From NCBI GenBank assembly GCA_028276205.1, contig JAPYWU010000039.1, positions 1 through 9,999 of the forward strand: a stretch of DNA of 9,999 nt, in the 5' to 3' direction. The first letter of the stretch is position 1. The number at the start of each line of letters is the position of its first letter. Position numbers and translations under genes: made by a program. Under the pieces are notes generated by a model. That model did no database searches, was not told the DNA's origin, and saw nothing but the letters and a program-made list of their open reading frames with translations. This DNA is from Dictyoglomaceae bacterium. Its GTDB lineage: Bacteria; Dictyoglomota; Dictyoglomia; Dictyoglomales; Dictyoglomaceae. Below, piece after piece: positions 1-7,009 of the stretch.

Positions 1-964
1 TATAGGGAAAATTTTCTTTATTATATGGTTCTATTTCTAACTCTTTTTCCTTTTCTTTATGTTTAATTTTTATTTTTACTTTTTCTTTATCTCTATGATC
101 GCTATAATAACCTGCAATTTTTCCTGCCATTTCAAGAATTTTTTCATTCTCTATATTCTGTGGTATTAATAGTATGGGGGATGGTTCTTCTGCTTTTATA
201 ATTATATCTTCAGGCTTTGATAATTCTAATAATTTTTCATTTTCTTCTTTATTTCTCCCTACAATGATTTTTACTCCATCAATTCTAAAGTGTCTGCCTA
301 ATTTTAAAAGCTCTAAATCTCTTTTAGAGATGAGTTTTTGATGTTCTATAAGATCTTTGAGTCTCCTTGAGAAATTAGGTTCTGTGAGAAGGCAACCTCC
401 CGCAGGAGTTGGAATTTCTTTTAATCCTATCTTTTTGGCAAGATCAAGTTGTATTTTTCTTGATCTACCCTTTATATCTAACAATTTATTACGATCTATT
501 AATCCTTCTCTTTCAGGTTTTGTTGGAGGAAGTAGTTTAGCTGATAATGGTCTAAGTAATATGTCTTCTGTATCAGAATATTTTTCTACTATTTTTAAGG
601 ATTGTTTATTTTGAGACATAGGTCTTTCTCCTAAAACTTCACCTGTCACAATAAAATCAGCATTATATTTTTTAAGTAGTTCTTTTGCCTTTTTTATCAT
701 GAAAGCATGACAATCAATACAAGGATTCATATTTTTTCCATAGCCATATCTTGGGTTTAATAAAATAGGTATAAATTCATCAGTTACGTCAATAATTTCT
801 AAAGGTATATTGAGAAATTCGACAGCTTTTTTGGCTTTTTCGGTATAAAAAAAGGGGGTAGAAAAAGATATTCCAATTACTTCTACCCCCTGTTGAAGGA
901 TAAGCCATGTTGCTAATATACTATCTAATCCACCTGATAGAAGAGATATGGCTCTTTTTTTCAT
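1..964 (-). CDS. PP-loop ThiI/MnmA-like tRNA sulfurtransferase (3' end cut by window edge)
   Basis: A reading frame of 321 codons runs from an ATG at 964 off the left edge with no stop. I translated it by hand. The N-terminus has the PP-loop ATP-pyrophosphatase motif SGGLDS (residues 10-15), which in this superfamily adenylates a tRNA base. A CxxC follows (Cys82 and Cys85, in NPCIDCH), then GEVLGERPMSQ (108-118) and GGCLLT with Cys191. A Cys near 82-85 paired with a Cys near 191 resembles the catalytic pair of MnmA-type thiolases (inference). Residues about 215-321 (LGRHFRI, then IIVGRNKEEN) resemble the RNA-binding tail seen in NFACT-R/DUF814-type ThiI-like proteins. The gene is probably nearly complete. 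The expected role is tRNA 2- or 4-thiouridylation, with the base position unknown. Its ATG overlaps the stop of the M42 gene (ATGA) and no good Shine-Dalgarno is visible, so translation is probably coupled. A terminator-like hairpin lies in codons 25-40. Confidence 0.8.
   Translation of the reverse strand, partial: MKKRAISLLSGGLDSILATWLILQQGVEVIGISFSTPFFYTEKAKKAVEFLNIPLEIIDVTDEFIPILLNPRYGYGKNMNPCIDCHAFMIKKAKELLKKYNADFIVTGEVLGERPMSQNKQSLKIVEKYSDTEDILLRPLSAKLLPPTKPEREGLIDRNKLLDIKGRSRKIQLDLAKKIGLKEIPTPAGGCLLTEPNFSRRLKDLIEHQKLISKRDLELLKLGRHFRIDGVKIIVGRNKEENEKLLELSKPEDIIIKAEEPSPILLIPQNIENEKILEMAGKIAGYYSDHRDKEKVKIKIKHKEKEKELEIEPYNKENFPY
847..891 (-). terminator. Intrinsic-terminator-like hairpin inside the PP-loop gene
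   Basis: On the transcribed strand AGGGGGTAGAA (891 to 881) pairs perfectly with TTCTACCCCCT (863 to 853): 11 base pairs including a block of five G-C pairs. A G-T wobble can add a twelfth pair and leaves a loop of about 15 bases. A run of seven T (853 to 847) follows the C block at once. On the opposite strand no T run follows, so the element is directional and faces the operon. It sits in codons 25-40 of the gene that starts at 964. The structure is seen in the sequence. That it terminates transcription in the cell is inference. Confidence 0.6.
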
Positions 965-2022
965 AGATTTTCTACAACTTCTTTATCTAATCTCTTTATT
1001 ACTTCTAATATAAGTCTTTTTGCATTCAGGAAATCTTGAATATTTATTATGCTTGTATGGGAATGAATATATCTTGCTGGAACACCAATTACTATGGAAG
1101 GTACACCTTTGGCATGAATATGTATTCTTCCTCCGTCGGTACCACCTCTTTCTAAGGCTGAAAATTGGATTGGGATATTTAACTTTTCTGCGGTTTCAAT
1201 AAAAAGTCTTCTTAGATTAACATTAGGAATCATGGTAGCATCATAAAGTATTATGGAGGGTCCTATTCCTAAAAATACCTTTTTTTCCTCTTCTATACCT
1301 GGCATATCAGTAGCTATATCAGATTCTAAAACTATGGCAACGTCAGGATTTACCACATAAGAAGAAGTTACTGCTCCTCTAAGACCAACTTCTTCTTGTA
1401 CTGTAGCTGCACCAAATACTGTATTAGGATGATTTATATTTTTTAATTCTTTAAGAATTTCTATCATTAATGCACAACCAACTCTATCATCCCATGCTTT
1501 AGCAATAAGCATATCAGGATTGTTCATAATAGTAAAATCACTTTTTGGGGTTATAGGATCTCCTGGTCTTATACCCATATTTAAAGCTTCTTCTTCACTC
1601 TTTGCCCCCACATCTATATACATATCTTTCTTTTCTAAAACTTTTTTTCTTTCTTCCTCGGTAAGAATATGAGGTGGTTTTGATCCAATTACTCCAATAA
1701 CAGGTCCTTTTTGGGTGTGTATAACTACTCTTTGAGAAAGTAATACCTGATCCCACCAGCCACCAAGAGGTAAGAATTTTATATATCCATTTGTAGTAAT
1801 ACTCTTTACCATAAAACCAATTTCATCCATATGAGCGGAAAGCATAACCTTGGGATAGGAATTTTGTCCCTCTTTCTTAAAGATAAGACTTCCTAAGCGA
1901 TCTTCTTCTAAACTTGCATAATCTCTAAGATATTTTTTAATTACCTCTCTTATTTCCTTTTCATATCCTGAAACCCCACTGGCTTCTGTGATCTCTTTTA
2001 ACATTTGTAATAACTCATTCAC
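961..2022 (-). CDS. M42 family metallopeptidase (TET/deblocking aminopeptidase-like)
   Basis: This 353-residue protein has the full M42 pattern of a two-metal aminopeptidase: SAHMDEIGF (His64, Asp66), AWDDRVG (Asp178/Asp179), the QEE pair (Glu210 as catalytic base, Glu211 as metal ligand), ESD (Asp235) and RYIHSH (His320). Members of the family cut N-terminal residues from peptides in the cytoplasm and often form dodecameric TET particles. Some members were first described as endoglucanases (CelM/FrvX), and the exact substrate cannot be read here. Length is normal for the family. The start is a GTG at 2022, eight bases inside the end of the ilvA gene and 11 bases after a perfect AAGGAGG. The next Met (residue 7) is too far from that site. 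The stop overlaps the next gene's ATG. With the threonine deaminase upstream, it fits peptide and amino-acid catabolism (inference). Confidence 0.92.
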   Translation of the reverse strand: MNELLQMLKEITEASGVSGYEKEIREVIKKYLRDYASLEEDRLGSLIFKKEGQNSYPKVMLSAHMDEIGFMVKSITTNGYIKFLPLGGWWDQVLLSQRVVIHTQKGPVIGVIGSKPPHILTEEERKKVLEKKDMYIDVGAKSEEEALNMGIRPGDPITPKSDFTIMNNPDMLIAKAWDDRVGCALMIEILKELKNINHPNTVFGAATVQEEVGLRGAVTSSYVVNPDVAIVLESDIATDMPGIEEEKKVFLGIGPSIILYDATMIPNVNLRRLFIETAEKLNIPIQFSALERGGTDGGRIHIHAKGVPSIVIGVPARYIHSHTSIINIQDFLNAKRLILEVIKRLDKEVVENL

Positions 2023-3241
2023 TTTTCTTTAAACCTCCTTTTTCTAAGATTTCAACATCGTATCCTATTCTTCTTATTTTATCAAAAATTCTTCTAATTT
2101 GGTCGGGATTTTTTGTCTCTAAGGTAAATTCTACAGTACTTTCTATTTTAGGGAATAAAGGTAAGGATGGATCTTGATGAATTGTTATTATATTTGCTTT
2201 TTCTTCTGATATTACATTTATCACCTTTGAAAGGTGTCCTGGTAAATCAGGCACTTTTACTATCATATGTACCAGTCTTCCAGTTTCAATAAGTCCGTAT
2301 TCAATTATTTTTGAGAGGAGGGTTACGTCAATATTTCCTCCACTTAATATGAGCACTATTTTCTTTTCAGGAATAAAACTTCCATGTTCTAATAAAACAG
2401 CAAGAGTGGTAGCTCCAGCTCCTTCAACCAGCGTTTTTGCTCTTTCCAGAAAGAGTAATATGGCTTGAGCAATTTTTTCTTCATCAACAACAAAGACATC
2501 ATCTAAATATTTCTCCAATATGGAATAAGTAATTTCACCTGTTTTTTTGACTGCTATTCCTTCTGCTATAGTTTGAGAGGGTTTATTTTTTACTTTTGTA
2601 TTTTTGAATTTCTCATAAAAATAAGGAAAAGCTACTGATTGTACTCCATAAACTTTTATTTTTGGATTTTTTTCTTTTATAGCTATGCAAATACCTGCGG
2701 AAAGACCTCCTCCCCCAACTGGTACTATTACTGCGTCTATATCTTCAAGATCTTCTAAAACTTCTAAGCCAATAGTTCCTTGTCCTGCTATTATTCTTTC
2801 ATCATCAAAGGCTGGAATAAATTCCATTTTTTCATCTTCTGCAATGCTTTTTGCATAGGAATAAGACTCATCATATATTTTTCCATGAAGAATAACATAA
2901 GCCCCATAGCTTTTTGTGGCTACAATTTTAATTAATGGGGTATTTTCAGGCATGACAATAATAGTTTTAAAATTAAAAAGTTTTCCAGCATATGCTACTC
3001 CCTGAGCATGATTTCCAGCGGAAGCAGTAACAATACCGTTTATTTCTTTATCTTTTAATTGGGATATGTAGTTCATTGCTCCTCTTATTTTAAAAGAACC
3101 TGTTTTTTGAAGATTTTCAAACTTCAAGTAGATATCTTTACCTGTAAGATCACTGAAACTTTGTGAATAGGTTAGGGGAGTCTTATGGATATAAGGTGAA
3201 ATCCTCATCCTTGAGGTTTCTATATCTTTTAACCCTATCAT
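2015..3241 (-). CDS. ilvA: Threonine ammonia-lyase with C-terminal ACT domain
   Basis: This 408-residue fold-type II PLP enzyme converts threonine to 2-oxobutyrate and ammonia. Lys51 in GSFKIRGA is the predicted Schiff-base lysine. SAGNHAQG (74-81) and the phosphate-binding loop PVGGGGLSAG (174-183) are intact, as is LSGGN (299-303) at the end of the catalytic domain. Residues about 325-400 look like a single ACT domain, which suggests allosteric control by an amino acid. This architecture matches the roughly 400-residue medium form of threonine deaminase. It is shorter than the E. coli IlvA type with its doubled regulatory domain. Whether it serves isoleucine synthesis or threonine catabolism cannot be decided here: no other ilv genes are in the window, and the M42 peptidase next door leans to catabolism. 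The ATG at 3241 has AAAGGAG eight bases upstream, overlapping the ispE stop. Confidence 0.9.
   Translation of the reverse strand: MIGLKDIETSRMRISPYIHKTPLTYSQSFSDLTGKDIYLKFENLQKTGSFKIRGAMNYISQLKDKEINGIVTASAGNHAQGVAYAGKLFNFKTIIVMPENTPLIKIVATKSYGAYVILHGKIYDESYSYAKSIAEDEKMEFIPAFDDERIIAGQGTIGLEVLEDLEDIDAVIVPVGGGGLSAGICIAIKEKNPKIKVYGVQSVAFPYFYEKFKNTKVKNKPSQTIAEGIAVKKTGEITYSILEKYLDDVFVVDEEKIAQAILLFLERAKTLVEGAGATTLAVLLEHGSFIPEKKIVLILSGGNIDVTLLSKIIEYGLIETGRLVHMIVKVPDLPGHLSKVINVISEEKANIITIHQDPSLPLFPKIESTVEFTLETKNPDQIRRIFDKIRRIGYDVEILEKGGLKKSE
2034..2040 (-). promoter_or_regulatory. Ribosome binding site that fixes the GTG start of the M42 peptidase
   Basis: AAGGAGG on the minus strand is a perfect Shine-Dalgarno. 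It lies inside the last codons of the ilvA gene, 11 bases before the GTG at 2022. It supports the GTG over the downstream Met at residue 7. Confidence 0.75.
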
Positions 3242-3254
3242 TTAAAACACTCCT

Positions 3255-4115
3255 TTATCTTAAGATTTTGATTCCCTTTTCTGCTGAATCTATTAATTTT
3301 ATTTTATATCCTTTTTCTATATATTTATTTAGTCTTTCTAAGATTTTTTTTGCCTCTTCTTTATCTCTTAATATAGCAAAAATGGTTGAACCTGAACCTG
3401 TCATGGAAACATAATCAGTAACTTCCTCTATTTCTTTCTTAATCGTAGCAAGTTCTGGATGCATGGTAAAGGCTATTTTTTCTAAAAAGTTATATGGTTT
3501 AATGAAAAATCCATTGTTATATTCCAAAATTTTTTCTTCAAAATCTACATGTTTTCCTAATAGATCTTTAGGAATTTTTGAGTATACCTCTTTAGTGCTT
3601 ATTCCAAAAGGAGGAAAAATTAAAAGGAATTTTAATCTTTGATGTTTAATTTTTTTTATTATTTCGCCTCTTCCCTCAGCAACAGAAGATCCCCCATAAA
3701 AGAAGAAAGGTATATCAGATCCCAAAAGTTTTCCAATATTTACCATTTCCTCTAAGGAAAGATGTGCCTTAGTAAGAATATTTAATCCATATATTATACC
3801 TGCTGCATTAGAGCTTCCACCGCCAAGTCCTGCTTCTTTTGGTATTCTTTTATGAAGAAAGATTTTACATCCAACCTTTATTCCTGTCTCTTTTATAAAG
3901 GCTTTATAACCCTTATATATTAAATTTTCTTTTGGGGGTATATGGAGGTTAGTTTCCAAAATGAAATAGGGATATGAAATCAAACTAATACTCATAAAAT
4001 CGCTTAGATTTATGTTATGTAGAAGTATTTTAACATTATGATATCCATCGGGCCTTTTATTAATTACATCAAGAAGAAGGGTAAGCTTAGCGTAAGTTAA
4101 TAGTTTAATATTCAT
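3255..4115 (-). CDS. ispE: 4-diphosphocytidyl-2-C-methyl-D-erythritol kinase
   Basis: This is the GHMP-family kinase that phosphorylates CDP-methylerythritol with ATP in the non-mevalonate (MEP) isoprenoid pathway, in the cytoplasm. Lys10 in the N-terminal YAKLTLLLDV strand and Asp134 in GSDIPFF match the catalytic pair of the family. KRPDGYH (20-26) is the substrate motif, PKEAGLGGGSSNAAG (92-106) the ATP phosphate loop, and MTGSGSTIF the third GHMP motif near the C-terminus. Length (286) is typical. The first motif reads AKLTL where AKINL is usual, a small deviation. The ATG at 4115 overlaps the rsmA end by 11 bases and has an AGGGTGA site about six bases upstream. The rsmA-ispE order is common in Firmicutes and relatives. 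Confidence 0.95.
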   Translation of the reverse strand: MNIKLLTYAKLTLLLDVINKRPDGYHNVKILLHNINLSDFMSISLISYPYFILETNLHIPPKENLIYKGYKAFIKETGIKVGCKIFLHKRIPKEAGLGGGSSNAAGIIYGLNILTKAHLSLEEMVNIGKLLGSDIPFFFYGGSSVAEGRGEIIKKIKHQRLKFLLIFPPFGISTKEVYSKIPKDLLGKHVDFEEKILEYNNGFFIKPYNFLEKIAFTMHPELATIKKEIEEVTDYVSMTGSGSTIFAILRDKEEAKKILERLNKYIEKGYKIKLIDSAEKGIKILR

Positions 4116-4938
4116 AATTTTTCACCCTATTTGCAAGTTCAATAAATATTTCTGGAGGTATCTCTTCCGCTCTTGCTTTTAAATCTATGTTTAAATCTTT
4201 AAATAAAACCTCCCATTTAATTTGGGGTAAATTTCTTTGTAGATTGTTGATAAGATATTTTCTTCTTTGGGCAAAACTTATCCTTAATATTTTATAAAAA
4301 AGATCTTTATCTAAAATATTATAAGATGTAGGAGAATATGTGAGTTTTATGACTACCGATTCAACTTCTGGGGGTGGAAAGAATGAATCAGGTGAGACTT
4401 TTGTTATCAATTCATATTTGTAATTTAAATTTAAAAGAATAGATAAAGGACTATATTTTTTAGAACCTGGTTTTGAGGTTATTCTTTCGAACATTTCCTT
4501 TTGAAGCATGAGTAGCATTATCTGGGCATAAGGTCCTTTTTTTAAGTATTCTCCTAAAAAAGATCCTGAAATATAATAGGGTAGGTTTCCAGTTAGTTTA
4601 TATGGTTGAGTTATAATATTTCTAAGATCTAATTTTAACACATCTTCAAAAATAAGTTTGACGTTATAATCTTTTAAAATTTCCTCAAGTATGGGTTTAA
4701 ATCTTTTATCCACTTCAATTCCAATGACTTCTTTTGCTCTTTTTGCAAGTTCTAAAGTAAGAGTACCTACTCCACATCCTATCTCTAAAATGGTATCTTC
4801 ATTTGTTATGTCTAATTGATCTATTATTTTTTTTAATACATGAGGGTTTATAAGAAAATTTTGACCAAGACTTTTTTTTAAGAATATATTGTGTTTCTTT
4901 AATAATGATAATAAAGTAGTTTTATTTGTTAATTCCAT
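4105..4938 (-). CDS. rsmA: 16S rRNA adenine(1518/1519) dimethyltransferase
   Basis: RsmA (KsgA) dimethylates two adjacent adenosines in the 3'-terminal helix 45 of 16S rRNA, a late quality-control step of small-subunit assembly. The protein has the family opening KSLGQNFL (22-29), the SAM-binding motif I LEIGCGVGTLT (51-61), acidic EVD after the second strand (75-77), ED at 98-99, and the catalytic NLPYY (118-122). FFPPPEVES and a helical C-terminal domain follow, as usual. Length (277) is normal. The start codon shares one base with the stop of the yabE-like gene (TAATG) and no convincing Shine-Dalgarno precedes it, so reinitiation after the upstream gene is likely (inference). Confidence 0.96.
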   Translation of the reverse strand: MELTNKTTLLSLLKKHNIFLKKSLGQNFLINPHVLKKIIDQLDITNEDTILEIGCGVGTLTLELAKRAKEVIGIEVDKRFKPILEEILKDYNVKLIFEDVLKLDLRNIITQPYKLTGNLPYYISGSFLGEYLKKGPYAQIMLLMLQKEMFERITSKPGSKKYSPLSILLNLNYKYELITKVSPDSFFPPPEVESVVIKLTYSPTSYNILDKDLFYKILRISFAQRRKYLINNLQRNLPQIKWEVLFKDLNIDLKARAEEIPPEIFIELANRVKNYEY

Positions 4939-5786
4939 TAAGATATTCTTTTCAAAAGGTATATTTTAATTTTTCTTCTTCCAAAATTGGCAACTTCTCT
5001 AACTGTTGGATAACAAAGATCCACTTTCCAACCTTTTATTAAGCCTCCTGTATCACCTGCGATGGCAAATCCATAATTAGGAATATAAAAAGTACTTTTT
5101 AAAGGAATGTATCTTGGGTCTACTGCTATTATTCCTTTTATGGCCTTCCATCCAAGAGCAGTTATATTATTTCCATCTCCTCCTGTCCAAGGTTCATAAG
5201 CTGTAGCAGTTACGGTAATTGGTTTTACTACCTCATATTCTGCTGATTTTAGATTTAAATATTTAAGTACTGGTGAGATTACATTTATTACTTTAGGATT
5301 CATTTTTTGGATTTCTTTTGAGGATAGTTTTACTTCTTCTGAAAGTTTACCATTAATATATTTTCTTTTATATGTTTCTTGGATTTTTCCAATCTTTCCT
5401 GCTTGAATTATTTCTTCTTTATAAATGTTTCCAGCTTTAACTTTTAAGATTATCTTGGGTTCTATGATTCTAATTTTTTGGATTGTTTCTTCTTTTACTC
5501 TTGTGATGCGAATTTCCTTTATCCTTGCTGTAAGAGGAGTACGAGCGGGTGGACTAACAATATCATATTTTGATACTTTAATGTTTTTTTCCTCTAAAAC
5601 TTCCCAAACAAATCCAGCATTTGTTCTTACTTTTATAGGTCTTTTATTTCCATCAACAATAATTATTTCTTTTATAGGTCTTAAATGCAGATTTGTATTC
5701 CAAAGATTAGTTTCTATAATTCTTGCGGTTGTTATAACTACGAGGCTTCCTAAAAATACAGTTATGGTAATTATTTTTCTTTTCAT
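4938..5786 (-). CDS. YabE-like DUF348/G5/3D-domain protein, predicted cell-wall hydrolase
   Basis: This 282-residue protein has a positively charged start and one hydrophobic segment (about 5-21), a signal peptide or membrane anchor that would place the rest outside the membrane. Residues about 38-95 (IIIVDGNKRPIKVRT, then SPPARTPLT) match the DUF348 ubiquitin-like repeat, and about 95-170 look like a G5-type beta region. Residues about 190-280 form a 3D (three-aspartate) domain: VTATAYEP, then Asp223 in AVDPRYIPL, Asp245 in AGDTGG and Asp256 in VDLCYP. 3D domains share the MltA-like fold and act as murein lytic transglycosylases in related proteins such as YabE and Rpf-like factors. Here that activity is inferred. 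There is one DUF348 copy, fewer than in many relatives. The ATG overlaps the tyrS stop (ATGA) and is served by a strong site at 5795-5803. It precedes rsmA as yabE does in Bacillus. Confidence 0.88.
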   Translation of the reverse strand: MKRKIITITVFLGSLVVITTARIIETNLWNTNLHLRPIKEIIIVDGNKRPIKVRTNAGFVWEVLEEKNIKVSKYDIVSPPARTPLTARIKEIRITRVKEETIQKIRIIEPKIILKVKAGNIYKEEIIQAGKIGKIQETYKRKYINGKLSEEVKLSSKEIQKMNPKVINVISPVLKYLNLKSAEYEVVKPITVTATAYEPWTGGDGNNITALGWKAIKGIIAVDPRYIPLKSTFYIPNYGFAIAGDTGGLIKGWKVDLCYPTVREVANFGRRKIKIYLLKRIS

Positions 5787-6997
5787 TCTCTTTTGATCCT
5801 CCTAAAAAAGTGTTTTCCAACCCTTAAGATAAAGGGTTTATCAATTTCTATATCCATATTTATATCTTCAATTCTTGAACCATTAATTTCTACAGCACCT
5901 TGAGATATCAGTCTTTTTGCCTCACTATTACTTTTTGCTGCACCTACTAAGGTAAGTAATTTTACTATCCAGATTTTAGGTTCATTAATTATTACTTCCT
6001 GTACTTCTTCAGGGAGTTCTTTATTACGGAATATTCTATTAAATTCTTCTTCTGCTCTTATGCTTGCTTCTTCTCCATGATAAATTTTTACAATTTCTTT
6101 TGCTAATCTTGCTTTTGCATCTCTTGGATTTAGTATTCCTTCTTTCATTTTTCTTTCTATTTCCCTTATCTCTTCCTTAGGTAGCTCTGTAGCAAGTTCA
6201 AAATATCTTATTATTAATTCGTCAGGTATTGACATTACCTTTCCATACATCTGATTTGGAGGCTCTGTAAGACCTATATAATTCCCAAGACTCTTACTCA
6301 TTTTCTGCTTGCCATCTAAACCCTCTAATATAGGCATAAGCATTGCCACCTGAGGCTCTAAGCCATACTCTCTTTGTATTTCTCTTCCTACTATTAGATT
6401 AAATTTCTGGTCTGTTCCTCCCAATTCTATATCTGCTTTTATAGCCACAGAATCATAGGCTTGAAGTAGAGGATACATAATCTCATGTAAAAATATGGGT
6501 CTTTGTTCTTTGAATCTTTGAGCAAAATCGTCTCTTTCTAACATTCTGGCAAGGGTATATTTAGATGTAAGGACTAAAACATCTTCTAACTTCATTTTTC
6601 CAAACCATTCTTCTTGGTACCTTATTTCAGCTCTTGATATATCTAGAATTTTTCCAACCTGCTCTTGGTAAGTTAAAGCATTTTTCTTCACTTGTTCAGG
6701 GGTTAAAGGTTTTCTTGTTTCTGATCTTCCTGATGGGTCACCTATTCTTGCAGTAAAATCACCAATGATAAATACAACCTGATGTCCCAGATCTTGAAAT
6801 TGTTTCAATTTTCTAAGCACCACAGCATGTCCTAAATGGAGATCTGGAGCGGATGGGTCTGCTCCAAGTTTGACCCTTAAAGGTCTATTTTCTTCTCTTG
6901 CTTTCTTTAGTTTTTCTTCTAATCCATTTTCAGGTATTATTTCAACTACATTAGAGGTTAATATCTCTAATTCTTCCTCTATACTTAATCTTTTCAT
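5783..6997 (-). CDS. tyrS: Tyrosyl-tRNA synthetase (TyrS2/TyrZ-like)
   Basis: This class I synthetase charges tRNA-Tyr with tyrosine. The ATP-binding signature appears as HLGH (54-57, in SAPDLHLGHAVVL) and the second as KMSKS (232-236). IGDFTARIGDPSGRS (77-92) and ELGGTDQKFN (191-200) line the active site. An S4 RNA-binding domain occupies about 342-402. The HLGH form and the 404-residue length fit the subgroup related to Bacillus TyrZ rather than the main TyrS, whose motif is usually HVGH or HIGH. The ATG at 6997 has AAAGGGGT just upstream, overlapping the queT stop, and the gap is 12 bases. No room exists for the T-box leader that often controls tyrS in Gram-positives, so it depends on upstream transcription or an unseen internal promoter. 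Confidence 0.96.
   Translation of the reverse strand: MKRLSIEEELEILTSNVVEIIPENGLEEKLKKAREENRPLRVKLGADPSAPDLHLGHAVVLRKLKQFQDLGHQVVFIIGDFTARIGDPSGRSETRKPLTPEQVKKNALTYQEQVGKILDISRAEIRYQEEWFGKMKLEDVLVLTSKYTLARMLERDDFAQRFKEQRPIFLHEIMYPLLQAYDSVAIKADIELGGTDQKFNLIVGREIQREYGLEPQVAMLMPILEGLDGKQKMSKSLGNYIGLTEPPNQMYGKVMSIPDELIIRYFELATELPKEEIREIERKMKEGILNPRDAKARLAKEIVKIYHGEEASIRAEEEFNRIFRNKELPEEVQEVIINEPKIWIVKLLTLVGAAKSNSEAKRLISQGAVEINGSRIEDINMDIEIDKPFILRVGKHFFRRIKRE
5795..5803 (-). promoter_or_regulatory. Strong ribosome binding site for the yabE-like gene, inside tyrS
   Basis: AGGAGGATC on the minus strand lies in the last codons of tyrS (the Arg-Arg-Ile stretch), eight bases before the ATG at 5786. 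It lets the yabE-like gene start on its own as well as by ATGA coupling. Confidence 0.7.
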
Positions 6998-7009
6998 TTT
7001 AATACCCCT

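Noticed and set aside
357..614. Plus-strand open frame of 85 codons
   Set aside because: It lies entirely inside the PP-loop gene on the minus strand, has low-complexity Ser/Leu/Phe composition and no recognisable domain.
955..964. Run of seven A just after the PP-loop gene ATG as a slippery frameshift site
   Set aside because: The frame is open as it stands and encodes the usual Lys-Lys start. No alternative product is evident.
1020..1202. Plus-strand open frame of 60 codons
   Set aside because: Antisense shadow of the M42 peptidase gene, with no family similarity and no ribosome site.
3203..3216. 5-bp CCTCA/TGAGG hairpin near the ilvA start
   Set aside because: Too short and inside codons 9-13; no partner sequence to suggest an operator or attenuator.
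3163..3414. Plus-strand open frame of 83 codons across the ilvA/ispE junction
   Set aside because: Its hydrophobic character comes from reading AT-rich coding DNA backwards. It spans two well-supported genes.
5086..5101. 16-bp perfect palindrome (A5-GTAC-T5 core) in the yabE-like gene
   Set aside because: It lies in the coding part of the 3D domain and is made almost only of A and T. Such palindromes arise easily at this base composition.
5425..5796. Plus-strand open frame of 123 codons that looks like a membrane protein
   Set aside because: Antisense to the yabE-like gene, whose three-domain structure is clear. Hydrophobic antisense frames are expected from Lys/Glu/Ile-rich genes.
5804..5838. 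7-bp stem AACCCTT/AAGGGTT near the end of tyrS with a T6 run downstream
   Set aside because: The T run is separated from the stem by nine bases and the stem has only three G-C pairs, so it is a poor terminator. The T run belongs to Phe-Phe codons.
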